Assembly (NCBI GenBank): GCA_944990035.1
Contig: CALYLX010000120.1
Span: 62,001-126,000, forward strand
DNA length: 64,000 bases
Direction of reading: 5' to 3'
From: Clitopilus passeckerianus
Taxonomy: Eukaryota; Basidiomycota; Agaricomycetes; Agaricales; Entolomataceae
Numbering within the stretch: position 1 is the stretch's first letter; every line of letters begins with the position of its first letter. This document shows, in pieces, positions 34,701 to 46,315 of this stretch. A program made the translations under genes and the position numbers. The notes under the pieces were generated by a model that had not been told where the DNA came from, ran no database searches, and worked only from the letters and a program-made list of their open reading frames with translations.

Positions 34701-35171
34701 TTCGAGAGATAGCTGTGAATGATCCGCCCTGAGAGCATCCTCAAGGCTTCGAACACGATTGGCTAGTTCATGGATTTTTTCATGGAGTTCTTGCGTTGAT
34801 GCTAGGACAAAACTGGAGAATTCTGGCTCAGCTCTTATCCCTGGGACTTATGACAATGAGTAACTCACCGATTGCCTTGGCCAGTAGTTAGCGAACCCTA
34901 GAACGTGATCTTCGTCAATATCAACCCAATCTATAGATTAGCTGTTCGTCCTACGTCAGGGCAGATGGCACTACAGCCTCTTTTCACGCAGGAGCCGCAA
35001 GGGACGTTTCGATCGCAACGTAGTTTCAACCTTTGGGATGTGGGGTAAATATGAAAGGGATGACGGGAGATTGCATAAACCGCCTGACCTTCGGCATTCT
35101 GCGCAACTCAGTCGTGTTGCACCTTTTCTCCGTTTTTTACCTTGTTGAGTCGGAGAGCCTTTGTCGTCCAT
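31772..35171 (-). CDS. Zn2Cys6 transcription factor with fungal_trans domain, paralog B (891 aa)
   Basis: Fourteen exons on the minus strand: 35171-35089, 35030-34955, 34897-34869, 34812-34509, 34455-34444, 34385-34174, 34123-33859, 33794-33696, 33636-33627, 33567-33385, 33332-33087, 33032-32827, 32777-32649 and 32593-31772 (2676 nt, in frame). The zinc cluster CAECRRLKLRCDRNVPCGSC...C...C, the SLTTGQGNR linker and the RFVLASTQELHEKIHELANR helix mirror paralog A. The fungal_trans core contains FYNRAAWMYNP, HRDSGRW and the FARPPSFSMAHID signature. The C-terminus is long, Ser/Gln/Tyr-rich and low complexity. The 12-nt exon at 34455-34444 and the 10-nt exon at 33636-33627 correspond to micro-exons of paralog A, and a 212-nt exon is the same length in both. 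An in-frame upstream ATG at 35300 exists; 35171 matches the family start. Confidence 0.88.
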
Positions 35172-36636
35172 AGTTAATGGGACCTTGACCAGCTTGCAGG
35201 GAAGATGGGAGTACTGATGATAGATGGAAGGTGTCGGTCCTATTGGGAGTCGGTATGTATACGATTGTTGGCCGTCTTTGCTGCATTTGTGTTCAATCAC
35301 AAACCGGTTGTGGCAACCGGAAATCTAGATTTGCTTCCGTCAAATTTGTTCCTTGAATGTGGCTGTACTCGATTACCCTTGCCCTTTGAGAATTATTGCA
35401 CCAAACGATTTCTGTGTGTTATCGCCGTTATGGGCGGAGCAGCATCTAATATCTTCTCTTGAATATATGGTTTATGTATTCTCCTGCGAGCCAGCAGCGA
35501 CTATCTAGTACGAAGTTTCAAGGATCAATCTGCGCCAGATATCCATCTGTCCGAGTTAATGGCAACAAATGCCGTAGCGCTGATGCCCTCTGCTCTGCTC
35601 ATAGACACCCGTTTTGATGATGAGAAAGTCGCAACTTTCACAAAACAGTGGACACCATTTGGGACCAATTCGAGTTGATGGCTTCTGTGCTGTTAAGGGA
35701 GTACTGATCCGTGGTTGGTGGAGGTAGGCCTTGAGGTAGGCTAATGAACAAGAAACCTACCGATTGGCTTCTACCCATCCGAGGCCTAAGACAGATAGAA
35801 CGCTTTCTCGGCCGATACAGGGGTAGATAATGGATATATTTGTCCATCAAGCCTTTGTTGAATGCGGGGATGATAGCTCCTGCATCTTTCTCGTGGAGCC
35901 TTGAGGCATTCGAAGAATGACGAACTCAGCGATCCCGCCGGAGAACATCCCGACTCGCACCCGACAGCACTCAAGGCGTCTAACACTATGTCATAATGTG
36001 GCGACTCGACCATGCGCATTCGCCCAGTGGATTGTCATCGCTGTGAGTTCCCGACCTTGATGTGGAGGACTAGCCCCAAAGGCTCGGGATCGCCACATCG
36101 GTCGTGGATTTACACCGACCTGATTTTGCGCCTTTGACTCTAATTAATAAGTCTCGAAGCCGATATCGCAGGTCACTTGCCCATTGGAACTCAATCAGGC
36201 GTGGTGCGGGTAAACGAGTAGATCGAGGCAAGATTTCCTCGCCGCCAAACCTTTATCTCAAGATAAAGCAAGGTGGTCGAGGGTTATGAACAGATACTGC
36301 CTCCGCGACATGGAAAACTTCTGCAAAGAGAACAAAGCAAGGAAGATCGGAACGTCTGTAACGCATTGTGAACCATTCTGTGAAAATGCGCGTCATTATA
36401 CTCTGGGGTATATAGATGTAGGTAATACATGGATGTGCCATCATGGAGGTTTTGCATAGGATCGAAGACGCTGAGCAAGGAACGGGAATAATAATACACG
36501 GACAGAGATTCCTTCATTTAACATCTCAAGTTCATCTGGTAGGAAAAAGGTTCTGGAACGAAGTGCAGTAGAAGTATGTGGTCCTGCAAGATCATGAAAG
36601 TCGTTAGGATATAAGGCGCGATGTCTTCGTATCCGA
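35172..36636. other. Gene-free region, about 1.5 kb
   Basis: Several open frames of 60-90 codons occur on both strands (for example 35638-36019 and 36253-36713, minus strand). None shows a domain, plausible splice partners or coding-like composition. It is the upstream region of Zn2Cys6 paralog B and the 3' flank of the coiled-coil gene, so it may hold an extended regulatory region. No repeats stand out. Confidence 0.4.
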
Positions 36637-38132
36637 TCATGACTTGATTGTAGAGTAGACCATCCTGTGGTGCGAATCCTTGCTGAAGCCGGACGATCGC
36701 ACACTCGATGCATCGGAAAGATTAGTGACGTCCCGGACTGTGACGTTCACTTCCACCTCGTTTGCGGGACTGAGGGGTTCAGCAACTGAGGAGGTATCCG
36801 ATGTGCTGGACATGGAGTTTCGTATGCTGGAAGCAGCATTAGTTTGGAGCTGAGGTGTCCTAGGAGTTGTCGATGAGATTGACGGAGTCCGTGAGCTGAA
36901 GAATCCTCCAAACTTGCGTGTGATAGGGGCAGCCGTGTCGGGAAGATCAGGTGCTTTGGTTGAAACGGGAGACGAGCTAACGCTCTGAATAGAGGTCGCC
37001 GGGGTCTTGGTGTTGTCTTTCCAGAAGTTAAATCCCCAACCCGTCGCTGTTTTCTTGCTATCATTAATTTCTTCTTCGTCATCGGACATCGTCGGCAGCG
37101 GCGGCAATTTTAGCGATGTTAGTCCATTATTGGCGGGTTGGGCTCCAACATTGTTTTCCCCGATAAACTCCCGTAGTGCTTTGACACAGGTTTCTGAAGC
37201 TTCCTTCGCTTCATTTGCCTCGACGAGTTCGTGCTTGGTGATTTCGAGGGCATCCTTGAGTGACTGGAGTTCTTTGCGAAGATTCTCGATCTCCTTAGAC
37301 GATTCATCGGGGTCTTGTTGCGAAGGTGACGTTCGACCCAATAATCCGGGGTATAGTCGGGCACTACTTGGAGGGTGGCTAGCATCCGCAAAGGACATAG
37401 CGAATGCACTGGGGCTAGTATCCGAAACCGAGGCTATTCGACGGTGTCCATGGGGAGGTCGAGCACCTGGAGTGCCAGCCAGAGGTGTGAAGTTGAATGA
37501 CTGCCGTTTCGCGGAGGCTGGTGTGTTTATCGCTGGAAGACCTGCTCGCGATAGGTCAAGAGGGGTAGGTATTACCTGACTCTGGCGCCTATTCTCTGAT
37601 TGGAGACGCATGAGTCCGCGTCTATTAATGAGTTAGATACGTATGTGTTAAGGCGGGCAAGGGAAATTAATTACCTGCTCTCCTCGACCTTACTTCTTAG
37701 CATATTGATTGCATCTTCATCGTCCTTGATCTTCTGGCGTGCTTCCGCTAGCTTTTCCTCCAGCGAGGTGGATTTCTCGGACAGCTGTGACAACGCATCC
37801 TGCAACTCTGCCTCGTTTGAATGAGAGGAAGCGATTAGCTGCCTTAGTTCGTCTCTATCCTTCGTTACTTCTAAGAGGGATTGTTGAAGTTGTTTGATGA
37901 TATGAGCGAGGACTTGCGGGTCTAGTGAATCTCGATTTAGGAGGTCGGTGATAGCACTGGAACTGGGATGATGTTGCGAGACGGGGGTAGGCGGGAATGT
38001 TTCCATGTCGAGTTGGCGTTCGAGAGCAAGAGCAAGGTCGATAGAGAAGTGCTTTTTAGCAGCTGCACTGTCGGATGAGAGTGGGGCTTCGAACTCGACA
38101 GACTGGACGTTATTCTGGTCAAAATTGGGCAT
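36637..38132 (-). CDS. Conserved coiled-coil protein, function unknown (480 aa)
   Basis: Two exons on the minus strand, 38132-37675 and 37621-36637 (1443 nt, in frame). The N-terminus MPNFDQNNVQSVEFEAP is followed by a heptad-like coiled coil (LQQSLLEVTKDRDELRQL, about residues 85-155), a Pro/Ser-rich linker, a second coiled coil (SSKEIENLRKELQSLKDALE, about residues 255-310) and a Ser/Thr-rich tail with GFFSSRTPSISS-type low complexity. The short segment GWGFNFWKDN is the only aromatic patch and may be a docking motif. No catalytic domain is visible. The layout suits a trafficking or cytoskeletal scaffold, but I cannot assign a family. It is divergent from MAK16. Confidence 0.7.
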
Positions 38133-38543
38133 GACGGTCGTTAAGTGAGAGAAACGGAGTTGCTAAGAGAAAGGAGGATTTCAATGCGAATTGACAACGG
38201 TCCTGCCGGAAAGTCGCATGGGTTGCCACCACCGAATGGTCCGCTCTAATTACGGCAATTCCGCAAGATCACGTGCGGGCATTGCGGACCGTGTATCGCA
38301 TTTTGAAACCGGGATGATTTCTTGAGAGGACGGATAGACATATACCCGGGTCAAAATGATCCCAAATTTAACTGGAAAATGGGTAATGGAGTTGTGATAG
38401 TTGAACAAGTGTTGCGCCACCCGAAAGGAAGCGGTAACAAAGGAAGTTAGAAGCCAATGACCACTGTTGCAAGCAAGAACAAACAAGAGATCTCAAAAAA
38501 TTAGACCCGTTCAGTACATTGAACTCATCGGGCAGCCTTCAAA
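38133..38543. promoter_or_regulatory. Divergent promoter region
   Basis: It separates the coiled-coil gene (-) from MAK16 (+). It has no coding signal. The promoters of both genes must lie here; no defined motif was recognised. Confidence 0.35.
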
Positions 38544-39860
38544 ATGCAAAGCGACGACGTTATCTGGTCAATTATTAACACTCAGTTTTGCTCATATAAA
38601 GTCAAGTGAGTTCTTAATTCAGTTTATTGGTCAAATTCAAGCTAAAAAGGGTTCAGAACTGTTACCCAGAACTTCTGTCGGAATGAATACAATGTTACTG
38701 GCTTCTGTAATCGTCAATCTTGTCCTTTGGCTAACTCACGATACGCAACTGTGAGGGAACACGAAGGTGGATTCTATAATTGCTCCCATATTGGATGGCG
38801 ACTTACCAGTTCTGAATTTAGGAGTCCTGTATCTATATGTCAAGACGATAGAACGAGCCCACAGTCCCGCGAAGATGTGGGAGAAAATCAAACTATCCAA
38901 CAATTACACAAAAGCTCTAGAGCAGGTTTGAATCATTTCTAATCTCATTACGTCCAATGATGTTCACAGTTCTGTGTAGATTGATCAAGAACTAATATAT
39001 TGGCCAAATTTCACGATCCACAAATGCAAGCAGCGAGTTACTAAAATCACCCAGTATCTCATCAAGATGAGAAGATTAAAACTTCGGGAACAGTACGCAA
39101 TAGCTCGTCTCTAGTATTGCGTTCCTACTGACTCTTGAATCTCCAGGCCCAAACTAATTGGCGTTAAGAAGAAGCTAGATAGGCGAGAAGCAACGCGGGA
39201 ACGAAAGGCTCTATTAGCAGCGCACCTCGAACGCTCTATAGAGAAGGAGCTAATCGAACGATTGAAGTCCAAAGCTTATGGTGATGCCCCTCTCAATGTC
39301 AACGAGAGCGTATGGCAGGCGATCCTCGATCGAGAGAAGAAGGGGACTGCTCTGGAGAAGGAAGATAAGGCACTGGATATGATGGATGATGAGACGGACG
39401 AGGAGGACGAGGAGGAGCTTGAGGCAGAAATGGGCGAAGAGGATTGGGGTGATAGGGAGTTCGTCAGCGACATTAGTGGGAGTGAAGAAGAGGATGGGCT
39501 CAGTGACCTCGAGGATATTGCGGTAAGACCCTTCAAGCTAATTACGTCGATTCAGCTAAACCTCTCGCTTTCCAGGGCTACGAGTCAGAATCAGGGGGTT
39601 CCGACGAAGAAGATGCGGAAAGTGACGAGGACCAAGAAAACACAGAGCCAAAGCAGACATTGGGAAAGCGGAAAGCAAACGCTCCATCACCCAAACGACC
39701 CAGAAAACGGCCGGACAAAAAACCCAAAAGTAAGTCATCAATCCGACTATCTTAGACCTTTACCCTAAACAACATTCCAGTTGGCCCGAGAGTGGAGGTG
39801 GAGTACGAACACGAAATGGAGAGAGTCCCATTGTCAAAATCTGCTCTGGCAATTTGGTAG
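38544..39860 (+). CDS. MAK16: MAK16, nucleolar 60S ribosome-biogenesis factor (332 aa)
   Basis: Seven exons: 38544-38605, 38657-38766, 38822-38925, 38980-39092, 39147-39522, 39576-39729 and 39781-39860 (999 nt, in frame). The N-terminus [20 protein letters not shown], then [20 protein letters not shown] with its cysteine cluster, [16 protein letters not shown] and [14 protein letters not shown] are hallmarks of Mak16. The basic [18 protein letters not shown] helix and an acidic Glu/Asp tract (exons 5-6) precede a Lys-rich nuclear signal ([12 protein letters not shown]). Mak16 binds Rpf1 and 25S rRNA domain I in early pre-60S particles. Its length matches the family. The last exon, ending ALAIW, is short and weakly conserved. 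Confidence 0.97.
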
Positions 39861-40089
39861 TTCTAAGGTTCTTGGATCCACTGTTTCGTTTTGCTTTTTG
39901 GTCAATATACCATGCAATATCAACCATTTGGACATTCTATTACTATCAAACACCTAAAAATGAGTGGCGAATTCCTCAAACAAAAATTACAACTAGGTAT
40001 GTACGAGTATGTAACAATATGGGACAGATATGAGAAGATACGACATGTATAGCGAGATGGGTTGGTAAATGGGGTGGATTAGGAATAGT

Positions 40090-41136
40090 TTACTCAGTCT
40101 TTGCACTGTTCTTTTTTCGCCTGGTGTTCATCTCGGCACGAGTCATGCGAGTGCCCAGGATAGTATCCCAATGTACAAAGAAAGGTTGGGCAAAGTTAGA
40201 CTTGATGCCGATGACCTGGTGATGGAACAATCAACCTTCATGAGTTAACGGAGAAAGTTTAATGACCACACCTGGTGATGAATATCATGATAATCGGCGT
40301 TGTTGCCGCTCATCAACTGCAGAGGATCAAAAGGGAGGCTATAGCCACAATGGTCGTCAATGGTCTTGAAGGTCGAGAATGCGAAGAAAAGCGCGGCCTG
40401 ACGGGCGTTCATGCCGGTTGCAAGTTGGGCAACGAGGGCACTCAGAGTATCAAGTGCAAGCCCCTCTATAGGGTGATTGTACAGTGCGCCGAACGCGTAT
40501 GGAACGTAGAGTCGGTGGTGCCAGGAGTGGAAATGTCTGTACATCCATTTGTTGATGTGCATAGCCCGGTGCAGGAAGTATTGCCAGGTGTCTATCACAA
40601 ACCTGTGGAATAAACGATCAGTAAGGGAGGCGTGATATTATTTTGGAATGAACTGACATGGCGGCTACGAACTGCGCCGCAGGGATGCCCCACCAATACA
40701 GCCAGTATCCAACATTTTGCAGTGGCAATGGTGAGGCATGCTTTCCCAACACTAAGTTGACTAGGGGCCGGGCGTAGTTTCCATATGTTTGGATCTGTTC
40801 AAAATGATTGACTGCCTGTTCGTCGTCGCTGGGAAGAGTTATAAGTCCCAGCACTGTCTGAACGACTTGCTGGAACAGGACTGCAATAATCACGTCCTTC
40901 CGTGACACGAGATTCCGCTTCTTGACCTCGACCGACTCGTGAATCCGGTACTTGTCAAGCCACTTCCAGTCTGAGATATCGAGAATGTGGAAGAAAAGTG
41001 AGAGACCCCAATAAGCGAGAAACGGTGCTATGAGCGACAGGTGGTGGTCCGACAGCCCATCAATCAACGTGGGTTGTGGTGAATGGTAGAATGGGTACAT
41101 AGATGGTTGGCTCTTGTATACTGTCGTGGCGTTCAT
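40090..41136 (-). CDS. SUR2: Sphinganine C4-hydroxylase (311 aa)
   Basis: Three exons on the minus strand, 41136-40658, 40602-40272 and 40215-40090 (936 nt, in frame). This is a fatty-acid-hydroxylase superfamily membrane protein with the di-iron histidine boxes HRAMH, HSWHH and HDIHH. The N-terminal half has hydrophobic spans (LIAPFLAYWGLSLFFHILDI), and KYRIHE is the family's linker. It hydroxylates sphinganine or dihydroceramide at C4 to give phytosphingosine in the ER. The C-terminus RRKKNSAKTE is lysine-rich and may act as an ER-retrieval signal. It converges with MAK16, whose stop codon lies 229 nt away. Confidence 0.95.
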
Positions 41137-41492
41137 GGCGGGAGGAGATGAAGAAGAACAGGGCTAGAGCGGTGAAACTGGACCCATGGACGAGGCGATG
41201 ACCCAAGCTGTAATTTTTGACAGTCACACTACTTTTTGGTCAGAGGAACATCGGGTAATTTCTCACGTAATGAAAATGACCAAGGTACATTGAATTCAAG
41301 TGGTATACAGAGCGATATACTATTCAATATTTAGGACAGAAAATACAGTTTACTTCTACCAATCGTGGATTCAGCCAGATAATTAACAAATGCGAAAGCA
41401 GGAGAGGAATAAAGATGATGGAGATGACAACGTGATGAGTGTAGAGCAACAAGCTAAATGTCCAATGCGAGGCTTCCAGCTAGAAGGGAAAA
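41137..41492. other. Spacer between SUR2 and the CNOT9 gene
   Basis: Both neighbours are on the minus strand, so it holds the SUR2 promoter and the CNOT9 terminator. No ORF or repeat was noted. Confidence 0.35.
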
Positions 41493-42775
41493 TTAAGGTT
41501 CGTTTAGGTTATTAAGGAGAGTCGTAAGACATCGTTTTGTAACCATATCACCCTGGGATGGCACGCGTCAAATCAATGTTTAGGGGGAGGTTAAACATTT
41601 TGTTACCTTCAGGAGAGCACCGAATGTCTGATCTCGCAAAGGTTCTGGTAAGCATGCACGCAAGGCCTCCCTAGCTCTGATGGGCCATTAGAGGATTAAG
41701 ATTACCGATAATGGCGTGAAACATACCGAAGATTGTCGCTTAGCCGAAGGTAGCAGCGAACAACGTGTTTCAAGAGCCTAACGGCTTGGGTCTCCACAAG
41801 CTGATTGACCATGTTGCTCAGGACAGTGCCGACGGCGTAGAATCGTTCGTAGGTGTGGCAGATATAGGTGAGGCCAGTTTCATCCAAGAGGATCTTTTGA
41901 ACGATAAAAATGGCCACAGTCTTCGAGAGTTCAGAGCCAGTTTCCATGATTCGAAGGCATAGGGGAATTATTTCCGTTGAAAGTAGAAAGTGGATTACGG
42001 TAGAATTATCGTTTTGCTGAGAAAGTCGCCATGTTAGACTTCCATAAAGCCTAGGGACCAGAAAAGGCAACATACTTTTACAAGAGCTCCGATAACACCC
42101 AGGGAGGTAAGGCGCAGGTATTCGAATGGTCGTGTTTTGGAGGTGGTGTTCAAAAATGGATACAAAAAGAGTGGTATATGTGCTAAAATCATAATTCAGC
42201 AAACGCTGATAGAGTCAGGTTGGGATAAACTGACCGTTCAGAAATAGTTGTCGAGTCTCGGGGTGAGAAGCAACACATTGAAGTAAGGCCAGAGCATTAC
42301 AGACTCGGTTTGAAACGTGCGCAGTAAGGTTAGGCGGTGAGAGCAAAGGGTACACGGAGACAATCTCCTGCAGCAGCGCGGGCATGATTCCTATCATCGT
42401 TCATGTCAGAGATATCGATTAGGAGCCAACCAAAGTAAAAGGCGTACCGAATGAGTGCCATAATACTAAGGCAAGGTCGTCATATTGCTCTCGCTTTTTA
42501 CTCAGCTCGAGCAAGGCTGTCTCCCTCGTGTTCGGATCCATCAGGTCAATCACCAATCCATAAATCTTTCCATCCTCCTGAGCACTGACATTTGGAAGGG
42601 CGCCTGGACTCGAAGCGGAGAGATACCGAGGGGTCTGTTGATGGCCTAACGGGCCAGCGGAGAGTGGTGGGGTCACGGAGTAATTTGACAGACCCCGAGA
42701 GTAAGGATTATATTGAACACCGTGCTGAAGGTAAGAAATCGGTTTCGGAGAGACTAGGCCTGCCATTGCAGACAT
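41493..42775 (-). CDS. CAF40: CNOT9/Rcd1 (Caf40) subunit of CCR4-NOT (334 aa)
   Basis: Six exons on the minus strand: 42775-42448, 42390-42235, 42182-42076, 42016-41727, 41670-41607 and 41552-41493 (1005 nt, in frame). After a Ser/Pro-rich N-terminus come the armadillo-type helices of Rcd1: [69 protein letters not shown] and [17 protein letters not shown]. These blocks are nearly invariant in eukaryotes. The protein is a peptide- and nucleic-acid-binding adaptor of the CCR4-NOT deadenylase and regulates mRNA turnover. The acceptor of exon 5 (GAGCTAG) was chosen because the nearer CAGAG gives a stop. Confidence 0.97.
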
Positions 42776-43013
42776 TTAAGGGGAAAGACGCGGACCAGCC
42801 CACCAACGGCGAGGACAACGCAATGGCAATGCTAATCCGAGATGAGATGTGACAAAGTGTTACAGTTGAGTCACGCATTACATTTCAATTTAGGGTATCA
42901 ACAACGACATAGGCTACTAGCTGAGGAGAGGATACGTGCAATACGAAGCAGTTAGAGCCCAAGAAAAAAAAACAATAATGATAGTGTATATATACGAAAG
43001 GGTATGATATATC

Positions 43014-45302
43014 TTACAGCCCAGCCGCATGGTGTATCAAACCAAGAACCTTATACTGGAGTCATAAGGTCAGAAACGTGTGTGAAGAAAGCTATGAGCC
43101 CCGTACCTTTTCCTCTTCAGTATCAGCATACATTGGCCAAGGGCGTGATCCGTCGTTGAATTCAACAGCGAACGAGTAAGGTATCGACTCCAGTTCTTCA
43201 TACCCTTCGTTCCATTCGCGAACTGCTTTCAGTCGACCCCGTAATTCAATCTTATCAATGTATTCATGGGTATCCTGGAAAGAACATTGCTTAGCCGTAG
43301 CCAGCGAAGATGAATCGAGAGCACATACCTGAGGACTCCTGTAGAAATATGCAGCCGTTCCCATAAACTTGAAGTATCTCCTTCTCCAGTTCAGTGAGTC
43401 TGGGTTCTGAATTGTCACCCATCCTGTGATTAGGGTATCGACATCCCGGCCCCTTTTAACTTTGGCCTCAGCCACTTGAATCTTCTTCCTTCGTTCGACT
43501 TCCTCCTTTCTTCGTGCATCGTCGGCGCGTTTCGCTGCCTCCTCCTCCATTCGCTTTCGCTCTAGGCGCCAAGCCTCCAGCTTCCTGTGCTCTTGGGCGC
43601 GCCGATCGCGGTCAATTTGCCTTCGGGCTTCAATTTCCCGCCGTTTACGCTCTTCCTCCTCCCTTTCTTTCCTCTCTAGTCGTGCTTTCTCCCTAGCGAC
43701 ATGCTGCATCTCCTCTTCCAAAGCAGCTCTTCGACGAGTTTCTTCTTCAGCTTGTTCCCTTTCGAGCTGCTCCTTTCTCCATTTCCTTTCTACCGCCACT
43801 CTCATTTCTTCTTCCCTAGCAGCCTTTTCGGCCTCCTCGCGTTGCTGCCTCTCCTCTTGTAGTTGACGCATGCGCTCCTCATAGTCGAGAGGTCGCTGTG
43901 GTGCCCATTTGCCTCGTAACGGCACGTGCTGAGTGGTATCGATAGAAGCCGGGTCTTCAACAGCAATGATTTCGTCATGTCCAGTATGTGAAATGACTGC
44001 AAATTCTGAGAAGCTGCCGGCACGAGGTCGATGTTGAGATGCTTGCTGGAATGCGCCGTCGGTACCTCGTCCCGGAGGTGGGTAAGACGAATAAAGATCT
44101 ACGTGTGGCTGTGGTGGGGACTGTTGAAGTTGCCGCTGCTGGATAGCGGGAGAAGTCCTATAATCTTTCGGAGGAAGAGGTGGCGGTCCGCCTTCGGCAG
44201 CAAGAGGGTCCCTCTTCTTACTCCGGCCGATGAGGCTCGAGAACATGCTGGTGGACTTGGCGATCGGTGGTGGTGCTGGGGAGCCGCTTGAAAACGCATG
44301 CATAGGTTCCGACTCTGAAAATGTTCGGCGCACGGGGGCGATCGGGAGGGAATCGTGACGTGAATTCAGAGCATTGGGAGGAGGAAGATTCATGGACACC
44401 ACGGGAGAGGTAGCCTGTGCTGGCTGAGCAACTGAGGGCGGCTGAGAGAGAATTGGCGCCTGTCTCGCAGACGGCTGAGTGGGGGCTGTTTGTGGGCGAG
44501 AGGGTTTGACAACGCGAGGAGGTGAGCCCACTGAAGATGGCGGGGACTCGATTTGATATGAACGCGATGGCATGACAACACCCCCAGTTGGGTGAGGGAC
44601 TTGGAACGAAGTCGATATTATGCCTGGTTGAGAGCTCAGCGAATTAGAAGAACTGGAGGACGTGGGGGAATCTGCTTCTAGTTCCGGATCCAGTGCTTGA
44701 TTTATGGCGTCCGGTGTCAGTTTAGCCAAGTCATCCACAGTTAGAGTCGTTTGGTGCTTCTGATGGACCAAGTAGTATGAGTTGATAGAGCTAGATTCAT
44801 CGCGAAGTGAGAACCGACCTTGAATACGGTACCGATCCTGCGAGAGTGTACCAAAGCTCTGGCTAATGGGGATGGGGTGAGCGTTGCTATAGAGTAGAAA
44901 GCTGGGTATCATTGCCATACCCCTCTTGACCCCTGATATTGACGACGGAATGTAGTTAATGAGAATGAAGCCAGGCTCCACATCAACCTCTTGTCGGTAG
45001 AATGCGATGAAAACGCGATCTAAATCGTGTATCTTGCTCTTGAGCTCGGAAAGCCCGCCAGATCCATGATCACAAAGGAAGAGCTCATCGTACTAGCGTT
45101 GCGTGTCAATGGACTGGGTATAATCTTGGAAGGTTGATTCTTACGCTGGAGTATTTGAGCAACAGCCTAGAAATTTTGACTGAGCGCCACGAATCGCGAG
45201 GTGGGAAGACAAGTTGACTTACCAGTTGTGCTTGTCTTTTGAATCGACAATGCACTCGTATGCTGCGACAATAGTGCCCGGATCAGAGAGGTTCAAGGCC
45301 AT
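43014..45302 (-). CDS. ADF-homology, coiled-coil and PH domain protein (651 aa)
   Basis: Seven exons on the minus strand: 45302-45223, 45166-45145, 45092-44921, 44862-44819, 44756-43329, 43274-43107 and 43055-43014 (1956 nt, in frame). The start MALNLSDPGTIVAAYECIVD and SGVKRARALVHSRRIGTVF (about residues 92-110) form an ADF-H (cofilin/drebrin-type) domain. A long Pro/Ser/Gln region follows. Next comes an uninterrupted charged helix (residues about 375-520, such as EERMRQLQEERQQREEAEKA) typical of single alpha-helices. A C-terminal PH domain follows, with TGWVTIQNPDSLNWRRRYFKF and a last helix ending GLIHHAAGL. The likely role is linking actin patches to phosphoinositide membranes. Exon 2 is 22 nt. 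The ADF-H/PH pairing seems restricted to fungi, as far as I know. Confidence 0.88.
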
Positions 45303-45938
45303 GGCTGATACTATCGCTGCGAAGGGTTTGAGGTCTTAAGAGTACATGCCAATCGGGGATCCACAGTGGCTTCCGTATGAGACGACGGAATGAGAGGCGG
45401 TGCTCCTTCGTTACGGTTAGGTTCGTTACAGGACCTATCATCAGAACTCCGCTTCTCACGGATTGTAAATTTAGACTGCCAGTGATTGAAAAAAATATTG
45501 TATAGGGCTGGAAGGACTGGCTATTGACACTTGTCAACCCATCACCTCAGGCTTGCATGGACGCATCAATGACTTGGACATTCAAGCCCAGTAGGAAGTC
45601 CGGAAATTATGGATGATTTTGGCCAATTGATGGTAATACAATAGACATGTAATAGACAGAAAGAACAAATATGCAAAAATCAAGATTGAGAAAGATTTCT
45701 CTGGCCATTGTTGTACTGAATCTTGGTTTCAGTACTTCTATGCCTAAGAGTACCTTCCTAATGGCCAAGTCCACTGGCATACTTCTCATTTTACGCTACA
45801 TTACATACAACTAGGTCACTATCAACCAGTCTACCTCCTACTCATCTTTTCCCCTATATCTCTATGATTCTCATAACTCTTATTCGAGTTTAAAACCACT
45901 TTACACAAGTCCAATGGAGGCAGCCATTGTGTTGTGAT
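45303..45938. other. Gene-free spacer before the transposon block
   Basis: It is the promoter side of the ADF-H/PH gene and contains only short chance frames. It ends at the target-site duplication of the copia element. Confidence 0.4.
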
Positions 45939-45943
45939 ATTTA
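45939..45943. repeat. Target-site duplication (ATTTA), left copy
   Basis: The same five bases follow the right LTR at 59867-59871. Five-bp duplications are the norm for copia integrases. Confidence 0.93.
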
Positions 45944-46315
45944 TGTTGAATTGACGCGTACCACTCACGTGACTAATCACGTGACATCACATGATTAGTA
46001 TTGCGCCATATTGCACCATTATGATGTCTTCTTACGAATACGCCTCATGGCAACTCACGTGACACTTCATGACTACATATGACTCATTCCGTGTCACTTC
46101 CGTACTATATTTAGCACAGAACATTCTAGATATGCTTACATATACATGGTCTGTGCACGCTCTCTATATGTATATAAACCTATGTACTTTACCTCAATAC
46201 ATTGGAGACTTACCCAGTCTTATTACATAGTTCGCTCTCACCTCACAAGCCCACACCTAGCTCAAGGTAAGGGTCGTCCACAACTTCCCTCGCTGGAAGG
46301 CATGCTTGCTCGACA
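45944..46315 (+). repeat. Copia 5' LTR
   Basis: 372 bp, identical in length to the 3' copy. CACGTG palindromes occur at 45966-45971, 45978-45983 and 46056-46061. TATATAAA at 46171-46178 is the probable core promoter. The 3' end reads TCGACA, where the right copy has TCAACA, which is the perfect complement of the TGTTGA start. The 5' copy is therefore the mutated one. Confidence 0.96.

Noticed and set aside
36253..36713. Overlapping frames after the coiled-coil gene
   Set aside because: Too short, mutually overlapping and without domains. The coiled-coil protein ends cleanly at 36637.
37007..37579. 190-codon frame on the plus strand
   Set aside because: Antisense shadow of the Ser-rich exon of the coiled-coil gene; low-complexity genes often give long antisense frames.
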